Assembly (NCBI GenBank): GCA_001508855.1
Contig: LGFL01000005.1
Coordinates: forward strand, 1-63,969
DNA: 63,969 nucleotides
Reading direction: 5' to 3'
Origin: Thermoanaerobacterales bacterium 50_218
GTDB lineage: Bacteria; Bacillota; DSM-12270; Thermacetogeniales; Thermacetogeniaceae
Positions within the stretch are counted from its first letter, which is position 1. Every line of letters begins with the position of its first letter. Of the stretch, positions 8,461 through 18,442 are shown in pieces. The notes under the pieces are model-generated. The model worked only from the letters and a program-made list of their open reading frames with translations. It had not been told where the DNA came from and ran no database searches. The position numbers and the translations under genes are program-made.

Positions 8461-8492
8461 CCCCTGGCTTTTCGCGGCCAGGGGGTTGTTGT
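8461..8492 (+). terminator. Hairpin between rpmA and obgE
   Basis: CCCCTGGC (8461-8468) pairs with GCCAGGGG (8477-8484) around an 8-base loop. The tail TTGTTGTCATT is only moderately T-rich, so it may be an attenuator or weak terminator rather than a full stop. Confidence 0.5.
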
Positions 8493-8522
8493 CATTATGG
8501 CACAAGAAGCAGCGGTGGTTAG

Positions 8523-9794
<1,272 letters not shown>

Positions 9795-9825
9795 GGGCTT
9801 TTGCTTTGGAATGGGGTGTTGGGGA

Positions 9826-10113
9826 TTGCTTACAGGGAAACAGAAAAGGTTTTTGCGGGCTTTTGCCACCAGTCTTGATCCCCTTTTTCAGATTGGGAAA
9901 GCCGGAATTACGGAGAACCTTGTCCAACAGGTGGATCAGGCTTTAAAGGCGCGAGAACTGATCAAGCTGCGTGTTCTTCCTCAATGCCCTGAGGATGTCA
10001 AAAAGGTAGCCCAGAAACTTAAAGAACTGACTGACTCTGAACTTGTCCAGGTTATTGGTCGTAATTTCATCCTCTATCGCCAGGGGGAAAAGGCAAAAAT
10101 CCAGTTGCCCTAA
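9826..10113 (+). CDS. yhbY: YhbY-family RNA-binding protein (CRM domain)
   Basis: 95 residues if it begins at the TTG at 9826, giving M-L-T-G-K-Q-K-R-F-L-R, the usual family start. An ATG 15 bases upstream (9811) is a possible alternative. The whole protein is one CRM domain with the I-G-K-A-G-I-T-E-N-L loop (G-x-x-G type) and a C-terminal V-I-G-R-N-F-I-L-Y-R strand. These proteins associate with pre-50S particles. Placement between obgE and proB fits a ribosome-assembly unit. Confidence 0.88.
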   Translation: MLTGKQKRFLRAFATSLDPLFQIGKAGITENLVQQVDQALKARELIKLRVLPQCPEDVKKVAQKLKELTDSELVQVIGRNFILYRQGEKAKIQLP

Positions 10114-10156
10114 AGCATTAATTACTCTGGGAATTCAAGGGGACGGAGAAGCTGAA

Positions 10157-11305
10157 ATGGAAAAAAGGGTGCGTGAGGAATTGCCGAAAGCACGTCGCCT
10201 CGTAGTCAAAGTTGGAACAAAGCTCCTCTGTGGCAATACAGGACAGCTCGACATGAAGAGGATGAGGGCACTTACTCACGACCTTGCCGAGGTCTGGAAA
10301 CACGGTCGGGAAGTCGTCCTGGTCAGTTCTGGTGCCATCGGTGCTGGTGTGGGGAGATTGGGTCTCTCGAGGGTTCCGCAAACAATCCCTGAAAAACAGG
10401 CTGCTGCTGCTGTTGGTCAGGGAATTCTCATGCACCTCTACGAAAAGCTCTTTGCTCAAGAAGGGATAGTTGTTGCCCAGGTGCTCCTGACCAGAGAGGA
10501 CATCACCAACAGGATGAGGTATCTCAATGCCAGAAATACCTTGGAGACCCTTTTCCACTATAAGGTAATTCCCATCGTTAATGAGAATGATACAGTTGCG
10601 GTTGAGGAGATCCGCTTCGGTGACAACGATACCCTGGCCGCACTTGTGGCTTGTGTGGTAGATGCCGACCTCCTGGTACTGCTTACAGACATGGAAGGTT
10701 TTTTTACAAGAGATCCCCACAAATCTGGTGAGGGGAAGTTGATTCACCAGATTGAAGAGATTACTCCGGAGATTGAGGCCCTCGCCGGGGGAAAAGGGTC
10801 TCCTCTGGCAACAGGTGGTATGGAAACGAAGATTCAGGCTGCGAAAATCACGATGGAGGCAGGGATTCCGCTGATCATTGCCAGTGGCCTTCACGAGGGC
10901 ACTCTTCTCCGGATTCTCGAAGGCGAAGAAGTGGGGACACTCTTTGTTCCCCGCCACGACCGGATGCAGGCGCGCAAGCGCTGGATTGCTTTCGGGTCTT
11001 CAGTGCAGGGCCGGATCTGGATTGATGAGGGAGCAGTTGTTGCTCTTTTGCGTAATGGGAAGAGTCTTCTTCCCAGTGGAGTAACTGATGTTGAGGGATG
11101 TTTTGAAAAAGGGGCTGTTGTCAGTGTAGTCGATCCTTCTGGAAGGGAGGTTGCCCGCGGGATTACGAATTATTCTGCTGATGAGATTAGGTTGATCAAA
11201 GGAAAGAAAACAAAGGAGATCAGGGAAATATTAGGGTATAAGGATTATGATGAAGTAATCCATCGGGATAATCTGACGGTGATGTCTGATTTTAATGGCC
11301 ATTAA
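10157..11305 (+). CDS. proB: Glutamate 5-kinase
   Basis: 382 residues from the ATG at 10157, chosen because the open frame upstream runs back into yhbY and a GGAG site precedes this ATG. Amino-acid kinase domain first (V-V-K-V-G-T-K-L-L near residue 15, S-S-G-A-I-G-A-G, N-E-N-D-T-V, a G-T-G-G-M-x-T-K-like A-T-G-G-M-E-T-K), then a C-terminal PUA domain (from ~residue 285). Catalyses ATP-dependent phosphorylation of glutamate, first step of proline synthesis; normally inhibited by proline. Forms an operon with proA 29 bases downstream. Confidence 0.96.
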   Translation: MEKRVREELPKARRLVVKVGTKLLCGNTGQLDMKRMRALTHDLAEVWKHGREVVLVSSGAIGAGVGRLGLSRVPQTIPEKQAAAAVGQGILMHLYEKLFAQEGIVVAQVLLTREDITNRMRYLNARNTLETLFHYKVIPIVNENDTVAVEEIRFGDNDTLAALVACVVDADLLVLLTDMEGFFTRDPHKSGEGKLIHQIEEITPEIEALAGGKGSPLATGGMETKIQAAKITMEAGIPLIIASGLHEGTLLRILEGEEVGTLFVPRHDRMQARKRWIAFGSSVQGRIWIDEGAVVALLRNGKSLLPSGVTDVEGCFEKGAVVSVVDPSGREVARGITNYSADEIRLIKGKKTKEIREILGYKDYDEVIHRDNLTVMSDFNGH

Positions 11306-11334
11306 TTAAAAACCTGAAGGCAGGAGGAGTTTTT

Positions 11335-12588
11335 ATGCTACAGGCGGAAATGGAAAGGATGGGTCAGAAAGCCAAGGAGGCTGCTTACAAGCTCGGAAGT
11401 GTTTCCACAAAGGTCAAAAATGAGGCTTTAATGGCGATGGCGAAGGCTCTTGAAGAGCGAATGGAGCTGATCCTCACAGCCAATGAACAGGACATGGAGG
11501 CTGGCCGGGCAAAAGGTCTCAGCAATGCTCTCCTAGACAGGTTACTGCTGACACCAGACCGGATCCGGGAAATGGCTGAGGGGCTGCGCGCCCTTGTGGC
11601 ACTTCCCGATCCCGTTGGTGAGGTTGTCAAGATGTGGACACGCCCAAACGGGCTGCAGATCGGCAAAATGCGGGTCCCTCTTGGTGTGATCGGGATCATC
11701 TACGAAGCTCGCCCCAATGTTACTGTTGACGCTGCGGGCCTTTGCCTCAAGGCTGGGAATGCTGTGATCCTGCGTGGTGGTTCCGAGGCCTTCAACTCGA
11801 ACAAGGCGATTACAGATGTCATCAGCGCTGCTGCTACAAGTGCAGGAATTCCTGAGGGAGCAATCCAACTGGTGGAGACGACCGACAGGGAAGCAGCCAG
11901 AATCATGATGAGGATGAATGGGTACATCGATGTGCTGATTCCCCGCGGTGGAGCAGGTCTGATCCAGACAGTTGTCGAGAATGCTACAGTCCCGGTACTG
12001 GAAACAGGTGTAGGAAACTGTCATGTTTATGTTGATGAAGATGCTGATCTTGATATGGCCACCCGCATTGTTGTCAATGCCAAGACCCAGCGGCCTGCTG
12101 TTTGCAATGCGATGGAGACCCTCCTCGTTCACGAAAAGATTGCGGAAGAATTTCTGCCCAAGGTTGCGGCAGCCCTCAAGGAAAAAGGTGTCGAACTCCG
12201 GGGTTGCCAGAAGACAAGAGAAATCCTGCCTGATTGCAACCCTGCTACTGAGGAGGACTGGAAAACCGAATATCTCGACTTGATTCTGGCGATCCGGGTG
12301 GTAGAGGGCTTCGAGCAAGCAATTGAGCACATCCATAATTACGGTACAAAGCACACCGAGGCGATTGTCACCAACAATTATCAGCGGGCACGTGCCTTTT
12401 TGCAGAGGGTAGATGCTGCTGCAGTTTTCGTTAATGCATCCACACGATTTACTGATGGCTATCAGTTCGGTTTTGGAGCGGAGATTGGGATCAGCACCCA
12501 AAAGCTCCATGCTCGCGGGCCGATGGGATTAGAGGAACTTACTACTGTGAAGTACATCATTTTCGGTGACGGGCAAATCCGCACCTGA
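11335..12588 (+). CDS. proA: Glutamate-5-semialdehyde dehydrogenase
   Basis: 417 residues, ATG preceded by AGGAGGAG. Gamma-glutamyl phosphate reductase of the aldehyde dehydrogenase superfamily: G-V-I-G-I-I-Y-E-A-R-P-N-V-T, L-R-G-G-S-E-A, I-P-R-G-G, and the catalytic cysteine region Q-R-P-A-V-C-N-A-M-E near residue 255. Uses NADPH to reduce glutamyl-5-phosphate made by ProB, giving the semialdehyde that cyclises towards proline. Full length, no oddities. Confidence 0.97.
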   Translation: MLQAEMERMGQKAKEAAYKLGSVSTKVKNEALMAMAKALEERMELILTANEQDMEAGRAKGLSNALLDRLLLTPDRIREMAEGLRALVALPDPVGEVVKMWTRPNGLQIGKMRVPLGVIGIIYEARPNVTVDAAGLCLKAGNAVILRGGSEAFNSNKAITDVISAAATSAGIPEGAIQLVETTDREAARIMMRMNGYIDVLIPRGGAGLIQTVVENATVPVLETGVGNCHVYVDEDADLDMATRIVVNAKTQRPAVCNAMETLLVHEKIAEEFLPKVAAALKEKGVELRGCQKTREILPDCNPATEEDWKTEYLDLILAIRVVEGFEQAIEHIHNYGTKHTEAIVTNNYQRARAFLQRVDAAAVFVNASTRFTDGYQFGFGAEIGISTQKLHARGPMGLEELTTVKYIIFGDGQIRT

Positions 12589-12609
12589 TGGAGGAAACAG
12601 GTTCTCCAG

Positions 12610-13224
12610 ATGAGCAAGCACAGGATTGGAATCATGGGGGGAACGTTTGACCCTATTCACTACGGTCATTTGGTTACTGCGGAAGTGGCGCGGGAAACTT
12701 ACAGGCTTGATCAGGTGATCTTCGTCCCTTCAGGTCAGCCACCTCACAAAGCACCAGGGAGTGTTTCTGATTTCTGGCACCGCTACCTGATGGTGATGCT
12801 GGCGATCTGCTCCAATCCCTGGTTTCGGGTTTCCAGAATAGAATATGATCGGGGTGGCCCGTCTTACACCATTGACACCATTAGGGAGTTTAAAAGGATT
12901 TTCGGAGAAGGAACAGAACTTTACTTCATCACTGGTGCTGATGCCATTTTGGAGATCTTCACCTGGAAGCAGCCAGAGGAACTTCTTTCTTCCTGTCGTT
13001 TCATCGCGGCCACGAGGCCGGGGTACGACCTGGGCAAACTGGAAAATCTGCTTGGTGAGTATTTTTCTAGGTCGGTCTCGGTTCTTGAGGTTCCTCTTCT
13101 CAGTATTTCTTCCAGTGAACTGCGGATGCGTGTCCGTCGCGGTCTGTCAATTAAGTACCTGGTTCCCGATCCTGTCGAGATTTACATTCACCACAACGGA
13201 CTCTATAAGGAAGTCGAAACGTGA
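12610..13224 (+). CDS. nadD: Nicotinate-nucleotide adenylyltransferase
   Basis: 204 residues. The nucleotidyltransferase start G-I-M-G-G-T-F-D-P-I-H-Y-G-H-L is present, with the H-x-G-H motif, the P-P-H-K loop, and I-S-S-S-E-L-R near the end. Adenylates nicotinate mononucleotide to deamido-NAD. The order nadD-yqeK-rsfS is standard in Firmicutes. The gap to proA is 21 bases. Confidence 0.95.
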   Translation: MSKHRIGIMGGTFDPIHYGHLVTAEVARETYRLDQVIFVPSGQPPHKAPGSVSDFWHRYLMVMLAICSNPWFRVSRIEYDRGGPSYTIDTIREFKRIFGEGTELYFITGADAILEIFTWKQPEELLSSCRFIAATRPGYDLGKLENLLGEYFSRSVSVLEVPLLSISSSELRMRVRRGLSIKYLVPDPVEIYIHHNGLYKEVET

Positions 13225-13260
13225 TTATCTGCATATTACGAGTTCTGTTACTGCATACTA

Positions 13261-13866
13261 GTGAGGGAGTGTGGGGAAGAACTGGACAGGATTGAAGTCG
13301 AAGATTCTTATCGGGATTATCTCCAAAAAATGGTTACCCCAGCCCGATTAGAACACTCTTATTCTGTAGCCCTTTGTGCTGGAGAACTTGCGGAGCGTTA
13401 TGGTGGAGACCGGAAGAAGGCAGAACTCTCCGGATTTTTGCACGACTGTGCGCGGGATCTGCCCCAAAATGAACTTTTGCGCCTTGCTGAGGAGAACGGT
13501 CTGATCAAGAACGAGATTGAGCGGAAGTTTCCCGTGCTCTTACACGGGCCGGTGGGAGCGGTTCTTGTTCGGAAAGAATTAGGCATTGAAGATCGAGAGG
13601 TTCTTGAGGCGATCAGTAACCACACCTTGGGGGCGCCAGGGATGGGTTTGTTGGCAAAGATCGTTTATCTTGCAGATCTGATCGCCGAGGGCCGGAGTTT
13701 CCCAGGTGTGGCCAGGATCCGCAGGCTGGCGAGGGAAGATCTTGACCTTGCCCTTCTGGCAGGTTTTGCTTCCACAATCCGCTACTGCTTGCAAAGGAAA
13801 AGAGTTATCCACCCGCAGACTATTGCGGCGTGGAATTTTTTCATTTCGCAGACAGGGGGGAAATAG
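13261..13866 (+). CDS. yqeK: YqeK-family HD hydrolase (symmetrical Ap4A hydrolase)
   Basis: 201 residues from a GTG; no strong ribosome site, so the start may lie slightly downstream. HD-domain metal ligands are visible: H in L-E-H-S-Y-S-V-A, H-D in F-L-H-D-C-A-R-D, H in L-L-H-G-P-V-G, and D in Y-L-A-D-L-I. Relatives cleave diadenosine tetraphosphate symmetrically to two ADP. Lies between nadD and rsfS as in Bacillus. Confidence 0.9.
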   Translation: MRECGEELDRIEVEDSYRDYLQKMVTPARLEHSYSVALCAGELAERYGGDRKKAELSGFLHDCARDLPQNELLRLAEENGLIKNEIERKFPVLLHGPVGAVLVRKELGIEDREVLEAISNHTLGAPGMGLLAKIVYLADLIAEGRSFPGVARIRRLAREDLDLALLAGFASTIRYCLQRKRVIHPQTIAAWNFFISQTGGK

Positions 13867-13869
13867 AAT

Positions 13870-14241
13870 TTGCTCAATTATCGCGAGGTAGCCATTGAGG
13901 CAGCCCGCGCTGCTGTTGACAAAAAGGCAAACGATGTCATCGTTCTCGACCTGCGAGGTATTTTCCCGGTTGCTGATTATTTTGTGATCTGCAGTGGTAA
14001 CAGTGTACCCCAGTTGAAGGCGATCACCCGCGAAGTTGAAGAAAGATTGGCCGAGGCCGGTGTTTTCGGGAGGTGTGAAGGAACACCAGAGTCTGGTTGG
14101 GTCCTCCTTGATTTTGGGGATGTGATCGTTCACATCTTTAGTGAGGAGGCCAGGCGCTTTTATGCCCTCGAGCGTTTGTGGGGAGATGCCCCTGTGATTT
14201 TTGAAGGCATTTCTGAGATTAATCTTGACACTCACCAATAG
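13870..14241 (+). CDS. rsfS: Ribosomal silencing factor RsfS
   Basis: 123 residues from a TTG preceded by a GGGGGG-type site. Family motifs: D-V-I-V-L-D-L-R-G, A-D-Y-F-V-I-C-S-G-N-S, and G-W-V-L-L-D-F-G-D-V-I-V-H-I-F near residue 75. RsfS binds L14 and blocks subunit joining when nutrients are short. Its last codons overlap the promoter of the leuS leader. Confidence 0.95.
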   Translation: MLNYREVAIEAARAAVDKKANDVIVLDLRGIFPVADYFVICSGNSVPQLKAITREVEERLAEAGVFGRCEGTPESGWVLLDFGDVIVHIFSEEARRFYALERLWGDAPVIFEGISEINLDTHQ

Positions 14242-14253
14242 ATTTCGTATAAT
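14225..14253 (+). promoter_or_regulatory. Consensus sigma-A promoter for the T-box/tRNA/leuS unit
   Basis: TTGACA (14225-14230) and TATAAT (14248-14253) with a 17-base spacer: a perfect consensus match. It overlaps the 3' end of rsfS, and transcription should start near 14260. Confidence 0.9.
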
Positions 14254-14259
14254 GGGTGT

Positions 14260-14583
14260 GGTCTTAAAATGAGAACAAATGCAAGGAACGGGAGTATTAG
14301 GCCCTGGTGGCAGCCTTCAGAGAGCCGGTTTACGGGGTGCGAGCCGGTGGCCTGCCGGGGGCTGAACTCGCCCGGGAGCAGTGCCGATGATAAGTCGGTG
14401 CCGTTGAAAGGCGTTAACTTTCAGCAGAGTGGGTAAATACGGGGGGCTGTGGCGCAGTGGGAGCGCGCTTCCTTGGCATGGAAGAGGTCGCGGGTTCGAC
14501 TCCCGCCAGCTCCACCAGTTATTTACCAATCAGGGTGGTACCGCGGGAACAAACTCCCGTCCCTAAAAGGGACGGGAGTTTTT
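14260..14583 (+). promoter_or_regulatory. Leucine T-box leader of leuS, containing a tRNA gene
   Basis: Stem I is recognisable: AGTA on the 5' side of the specifier loop (~14291), the AGAGAGCCGG and GGTGCGAGCCGG distal elements, and GAA-CTC-G on the 3' side, giving a CUC leucine specifier consistent with leuS. After stem III-like helices comes GGTAAATA (14432-14439), which pairs with TATTTACC (14520-14527). The T-box itself is AGGGTGGTACCGCGG (14532-14546), with the UGGU that pairs with an ACCA tRNA end, followed by the terminator. A whole tRNA-Ala gene fills the loop of the 8-bp helix. A typical leader of this type would have a short loop there. Confidence 0.9.
14443..14517 (+). tRNA. tRNA-Ala(GGC) nested in the leuS T-box leader
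   Basis: 75 bases fold into a full cloverleaf: acceptor GGGGCTG/CAGCTCC, D stem GCGC/GCGC, anticodon stem CTTCC/GGAAG with loop TTGGCAT (anticodon GGC), variable loop AGGTC, T stem GCGGG/CCCGC with TTCGACT, discriminator A and an encoded CCA. The G3-U70 pair, the main alanine identity element, is present. It lies on the same strand as the leader, 4 bases inside an 8-bp helix, so it is transcribed as part of the leuS leader. Confidence 0.95.
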
Positions 14584-14585
14584 AA
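14552..14585 (+). terminator. T-box-controlled terminator
   Basis: Perfect 12-bp stem AACTCCCGTCCC (14552-14563) with GGGACGGGAGTT (14569-14580), 5-base loop, then TTTAATTT. Its 5' part overlaps the region that would form the antiterminator with the T-box sequence. Confidence 0.9.
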
Positions 14586-14606
14586 TTTGCAGGTATAGGG
14601 TGATCA

Positions 14607-17096
14607 GTGGTGAGCAGGAAATACAACTTCCGTCTGGTCGAAAGAAAGTGGCAGGAAAGATGGGAAAAAGAAGAAGCATTTCGGGTAACTGAGAACCCCA
14701 GTCTCCCCAAGTTTTACTGTCTGGAGATGTTTCCGTATCCATCGGGGAACCTGCATATGGGGCATGTCCGCAACTACGCCATCGGTGATGTTGTTGCCCG
14801 CTTCTACAGGATGCAGGGCTACCAGGTCCTTCATCCAATGGGATGGGATGCCTTTGGACTTCCTGCGGAGAACGCCGCAATCAAGCACGGCATTCATCCA
14901 GCGAAGTGGACCTGGGACAACATCGACAACATGCGCCGACAGTTGAAATTGCTTGGCGTGAGCTATGACTGGTCGCGGGAAATTGCCACCTGTCACCCGG
15001 ATTACTACCGTTGGACGCAGTGGCTCTTTTTGCAGTTCTACAAGAATGGTCTTGCTTACAGGAAAAAAGCTGCGGTCAACTGGTGCCCGGCTTGCGCCAC
15101 GGTGCTGGCCAACGAGCAGGTAAAAGATGGTAAATGTGAGCGTTGTGGAACTGAGGTTACCAAGAAAGAACTCGAACAGTGGTTCTTTCGGATCACTGCT
15201 TATGCCGACCGTCTTCTGGAAGACCTCAAGAAACTCGAAGGTTGGCCGGAAAAGGTCAGAGTAATGCAAGAGAACTGGATCGGCAGAAGCGAAGGGGTAG
15301 AGATTAGGTTTAAGCTGGAGAACGGGAAAGATGTCCCTGTTTTCACTACCAGGCCTGACACGATTTACGGAGTCACTTACATTGTCCTCGCACCTGAGCA
15401 TCCCCTAGTGGAAGAACTTTTGCAGGGTAACCCAGATGCCCTCGAAATCAAGAAGTTCATCGAAAAGGTGCGCCTCCAGAGCGAAATTGTCAGGACTGCT
15501 GCCGAAGGAGAAAAAGAAGGGGTTTTCACTGGTGCCTATGCAATTAACCCCCTTAACGGTGACCGTGTTCCTGTCTGGATTGCCAACTACGTCCTGATGG
15601 AGTACGGAACAGGAGCGGTTATGGGAGTCCCTGCTCATGACCAGAGAGACCTTGAATTTGCCCGGAAGTATCGCCTCCCCGTGAAGGTAGTAATCCAGCC
15701 CTTCGGAGCAGAAATCGATCCGCAAACAATGGAAGAAGCTTACGTAGAACCAGGTTTGATGGTCAATTCCGGACCTTTTGACGGAATGGACAGTGAGGTT
15801 GCCAAACTGAAGATCACGGAGTTTATCGAAGAGAAAGGATACGGGCAGAGGAAAGTTAACTACCGTCTGCGTGACTGGCTGATCTCCCGGCAGCGCTACT
15901 GGGGAGCCCCGATTCCCATTGTTTATTGCGAGAAATGCGGGATTGTGCCAGTCCCAGAAAGTGAACTCCCGGTCCTTCTGCCACTCGATGTCGAGTTTAC
16001 CCCAACAGGGGAGTCACCTCTTTCGAAATGCGAATCCTTTACAAAAACGACCTGTCCTGTGTGCGGGGCACCAGCGCGGCGGGAAACTGATACCATGGAT
16101 ACCTTTGTCTGTTCGTCGTGGTATTTCTTGCGCTACTGCAGTCCTCACGAAACAGAAAAACCCTTTGATGAAGCCAAATTGCGCTACTGGATGCCTGTTG
16201 ACCAGTACATTGGAGGGGTAGAGCACGCCATTCTCCACCTGCTGTATGCCCGCTTTTTCACTAAAGTTCTTTATGATCTAGGTCTGGTGCCGGTTGATGA
16301 GCCTTTCAAGAATCTGCTTACACAGGGAATGGTTCTCAAAGACGGGGCAAAAATGTCCAAGTCATTGGGCAATGTCGTCAGTCCTGAAGAGATCATCGAA
16401 AACTATGGTGCTGATACTGCCCGACTCTTCATTCTCTTTGCTGCTCCTCCTGAGCGTGACCTCGACTGGAGCGACCAGGGTGTTGAGGGTTCTTTCCGCT
16501 TCCTTAACAGGGTCTGGCGCCTGGTGACTGGCCTTGCTCCCCAGGTTCAGGGTGTGGCCCAGTTTCCTCTGTCTCAGGATGCTCTCAACACCGAGGACCG
16601 TTCTTTGCGCTCTCTCATCCACAGAACGATTCAGAAGGTAACCGTCGACATTAAGGAACGCTTCAATTTCAATACTGCCATCAGCGCCATTATGGAACTC
16701 GTTAACGGGCTTTATCATTATTGTGAACATACTCCAGAAGGCAAGAGAAACAAACAAGTTTTGCGGGAAGGGGTGACCAACCTCCTGATTCTGCTCTCCC
16801 CCTTTGCACCTCACATCGCTTCAGAACTCTGGGAACAATTGGGTATGCCTGGTGATGTCCATGCTCAGAAGTGGCCGGAACCTGACCCGGAAGCTCTGGT
16901 TACTGAGAAGATTACCATTGTCGTCCAGGTGAACGGTCGTGTCCGCGACCGGGTGGAGGTTCCCGCAGGCATTGATCCCGAGGAAATGAAAAAGATCGCC
17001 CTTGCTCAGCCAAAGATCCAGGAGATGCTCAGTGGCAAAGAGCTGGTGAAGGTCATTTGTGTTCCTGAAAAACTGGTTAACCTTGTAGTCAGGTAA
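14607..17096 (+). CDS. leuS: Leucyl-tRNA synthetase
   Basis: 829 residues, GTG start just after the T-box terminator. Class I synthetase: H-M-G-H near residues 48-52, CP1 editing domain (T-T-R-P-D-T near residue 248, G-V-P-A-H-D-Q-R-D), K-M-S-K-S near residue 582, an anticodon-binding helical domain, and a C-terminal domain ([10 protein letters not shown]). Bacterial-type length. Charging of tRNA-Leu would be sensed through the CUC T-box leader upstream. Confidence 0.98.
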   Translation: MVSRKYNFRLVERKWQERWEKEEAFRVTENPSLPKFYCLEMFPYPSGNLHMGHVRNYAIGDVVARFYRMQGYQVLHPMGWDAFGLPAENAAIKHGIHPAKWTWDNIDNMRRQLKLLGVSYDWSREIATCHPDYYRWTQWLFLQFYKNGLAYRKKAAVNWCPACATVLANEQVKDGKCERCGTEVTKKELEQWFFRITAYADRLLEDLKKLEGWPEKVRVMQENWIGRSEGVEIRFKLENGKDVPVFTTRPDTIYGVTYIVLAPEHPLVEELLQGNPDALEIKKFIEKVRLQSEIVRTAAEGEKEGVFTGAYAINPLNGDRVPVWIANYVLMEYGTGAVMGVPAHDQRDLEFARKYRLPVKVVIQPFGAEIDPQTMEEAYVEPGLMVNSGPFDGMDSEVAKLKITEFIEEKGYGQRKVNYRLRDWLISRQRYWGAPIPIVYCEKCGIVPVPESELPVLLPLDVEFTPTGESPLSKCESFTKTTCPVCGAPARRETDTMDTFVCSSWYFLRYCSPHETEKPFDEAKLRYWMPVDQYIGGVEHAILHLLYARFFTKVLYDLGLVPVDEPFKNLLTQGMVLKDGAKMSKSLGNVVSPEEIIENYGADTARLFILFAAPPERDLDWSDQGVEGSFRFLNRVWRLVTGLAPQVQGVAQFPLSQDALNTEDRSLRSLIHRTIQKVTVDIKERFNFNTAISAIMELVNGLYHYCEHTPEGKRNKQVLREGVTNLLILLSPFAPHIASELWEQLGMPGDVHAQKWPEPDPEALVTEKITIVVQVNGRVRDRVEVPAGIDPEEMKKIALAQPKIQEMLSGKELVKVICVPEKLVNLVVR

Positions 17097-17115
17097 AAGG
17101 TGGCTGAAGGAAAAG

Positions 17116-17727
17116 GTGGGTTGGCAAGAGAAAAGGGTTGTGGTCAGGGCCTGTAGTTTCTTTACTCCCCAGGGATGGGCAGCCCTTGCTGCCACTGATT
17201 GCGGATTGTTTGCCTGTGCCTGGCCGTTGGAGAACATTGGAGAAGGGATTGCTTTTCTAAGAAAGGCTGTTTTCAAAAAAAGAGAAGCAGTTCTGGTTGT
17301 TTCTTCTTTACAGGAAGTTAGGAAGAGTGATTTGCTGGGTCAAGCAGCCGCAGAGCTGCTTCTTTTTTTGGTTTCCGGCAAGGTCAGCAAACCTCTTGAA
17401 GGATTTCCCGTTGACTGGTCGTGGTTTACCAACTGGCAGAAGAATGTTTACAAGGTTGTTCGCTCGATACCGCCAGGAGAGGTGCGTTCCTACCGTTGGG
17501 TGGCCGAGCAGTGTGGCCGACCGCGAGCTGCCCGTGCTGTCGGACGCGCCCTTGCAGCTAACCCGCTTCCTCTCTTTATTCCCTGTCACCGTGTGGTTTA
17601 TGCCGGCGGAAGTCTTGGTAATTACGGCTGTGGGGGAGAGTGGCTAAAAAGACACCTTCTCGCCCTTGAAGGGTATAAAGGAGTTTTCGCTGAGGAGGGA
17701 AAAACTTTTGGTGGTGATGAAACTTAG
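17116..17727 (+). CDS. ogt: Methylated-DNA--protein-cysteine methyltransferase
   Basis: 203 residues from a GTG. C-terminal MGMT domain with the helix-turn-helix arginine-finger region (A-R-A-V-G-R-A-L-A-A-N-P) and active-site I-P-C-H-R-V near residue 157; the cysteine accepts the alkyl group from O6-alkylguanine. The N-terminal half is diverged. The gene follows leuS by 19 bases and may be co-transcribed. Confidence 0.9.
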   Translation: MGWQEKRVVVRACSFFTPQGWAALAATDCGLFACAWPLENIGEGIAFLRKAVFKKREAVLVVSSLQEVRKSDLLGQAAAELLLFLVSGKVSKPLEGFPVDWSWFTNWQKNVYKVVRSIPPGEVRSYRWVAEQCGRPRAARAVGRALAANPLPLFIPCHRVVYAGGSLGNYGCGGEWLKRHLLALEGYKGVFAEEGKTFGGDET

Positions 17728-17839
17728 TTTTGTCGTTGTATCAGGACTCTTTAAGCAGAGGAGTAAATTCCAGGGGTGGGGGATTGCACTTGGCAAGTTT
17801 CCCGTTTTTTGAGTTTTGTTTTTAGAGGAGATGAGTCAG

Positions 17840-18442
17840 GTGTGGAACTGGGACCGCAGGCTCCAGGGATTGGTGATCATCTTTGTTGTGGCCTTTGTGT
17901 TTGCTGCTGGGTTCAAGTATGCCTGCTGGCAGCGGGAAGAGCAGCAGGAGAATATTGTGGTTCCGAGTGAGCCTGCTCCTTTGCTCTCGGAAGAGGAGCG
18001 GGAAGCAGAAAAAACGATCGCTGTCCATGTTGCAGGTGCAGTGCAGAAACCCGGGGTTTATTACTTTCCCCAGAGTGCAAGGGTGATTGACGCTGTTGAG
18101 GAGGCAGGTCTTTTGGATGAAGCTGACCTCGATCAGCTTAATCTTGCGAGAATTTTGAGTGATGGAGAAAAGGTCTACGTGCCCCGCGTCGGTGAGGTCA
18201 CCAACTTGATCCCAGACAATGGCAGTGTTTTTGAGAGTCCTTCTGGGAGCGGCAAGATCAACCTCAACACCGCTTCTGCCGAAGAACTGGAAGAGTTGCC
18301 AGGAATCGGGCCTGTACTTGCCCAGAGAATCATCGATTACCGGGAAAAGCATGGCTACTTCAAGAGGATCGAAGATGTTCAGAATGTTTCCGGAATCGGG
18401 AGCAAGCGCTTCGAGCAAATCAAAGATCTTGTGACGATCTGA
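17840..18442 (+). CDS. comEA: ComEA-like helix-hairpin-helix DNA receptor
   Basis: 200 residues from the GTG at 17840, 9 bases after AGAGGAG; the ATG at 17831 directly abuts that site. One N-terminal membrane anchor (~residues 8-25), then a SLBB domain (V-A-G-A-V-Q-K-P-G-V-Y), then a C-terminal tandem HhH domain (I-N-L-N-T-A-S-A-E-E-L and G-I-G-P-V-L-A-Q-R-I). ComEA binds incoming DNA during transformation; no comEC is nearby, so competence is unproven. The last ~10 codons are repeated at 20533-20563. Confidence 0.92.
   Translation: MWNWDRRLQGLVIIFVVAFVFAAGFKYACWQREEQQENIVVPSEPAPLLSEEEREAEKTIAVHVAGAVQKPGVYYFPQSARVIDAVEEAGLLDEADLDQLNLARILSDGEKVYVPRVGEVTNLIPDNGSVFESPSGSGKINLNTASAEELEELPGIGPVLAQRIIDYREKHGYFKRIEDVQNVSGIGSKRFEQIKDLVTI
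18410..18440 (+). repeat. Direct repeat copy 1 (comEA 3' end)
   Basis: 31 bases starting TTCGAGCAAATCAAAGATCT, encoding F-E-Q-I-K-D-L-V-T-I. Identical to 20533-20563 except for one base. The pair encloses ~2.1 kb carrying the rsmF-like gene. Confidence 0.9.

Noticed and set aside
10118-10957. 279-codon minus-strand frame opposite proB
   Set aside because: Shadow of proB; Cys/His-rich random composition.
11542-12510. 322-codon minus-strand frame opposite proA
   Set aside because: Shadow of the proA coding sequence; no recognisable protein motifs.
14443-14517. Reading the nested tRNA as a tRNA-Leu or tRNA mimic of the T-box
   Set aside because: The anticodon is GGC, the G3-U70 alanine identity pair is present, and there is no long variable arm as in tRNA-Leu.
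14604-15401. Long minus-strand open frame opposite the start of leuS (265 codons)
   Set aside because: It is the antisense of leuS, with composition fully explained by that gene, and has no ribosome site or family.
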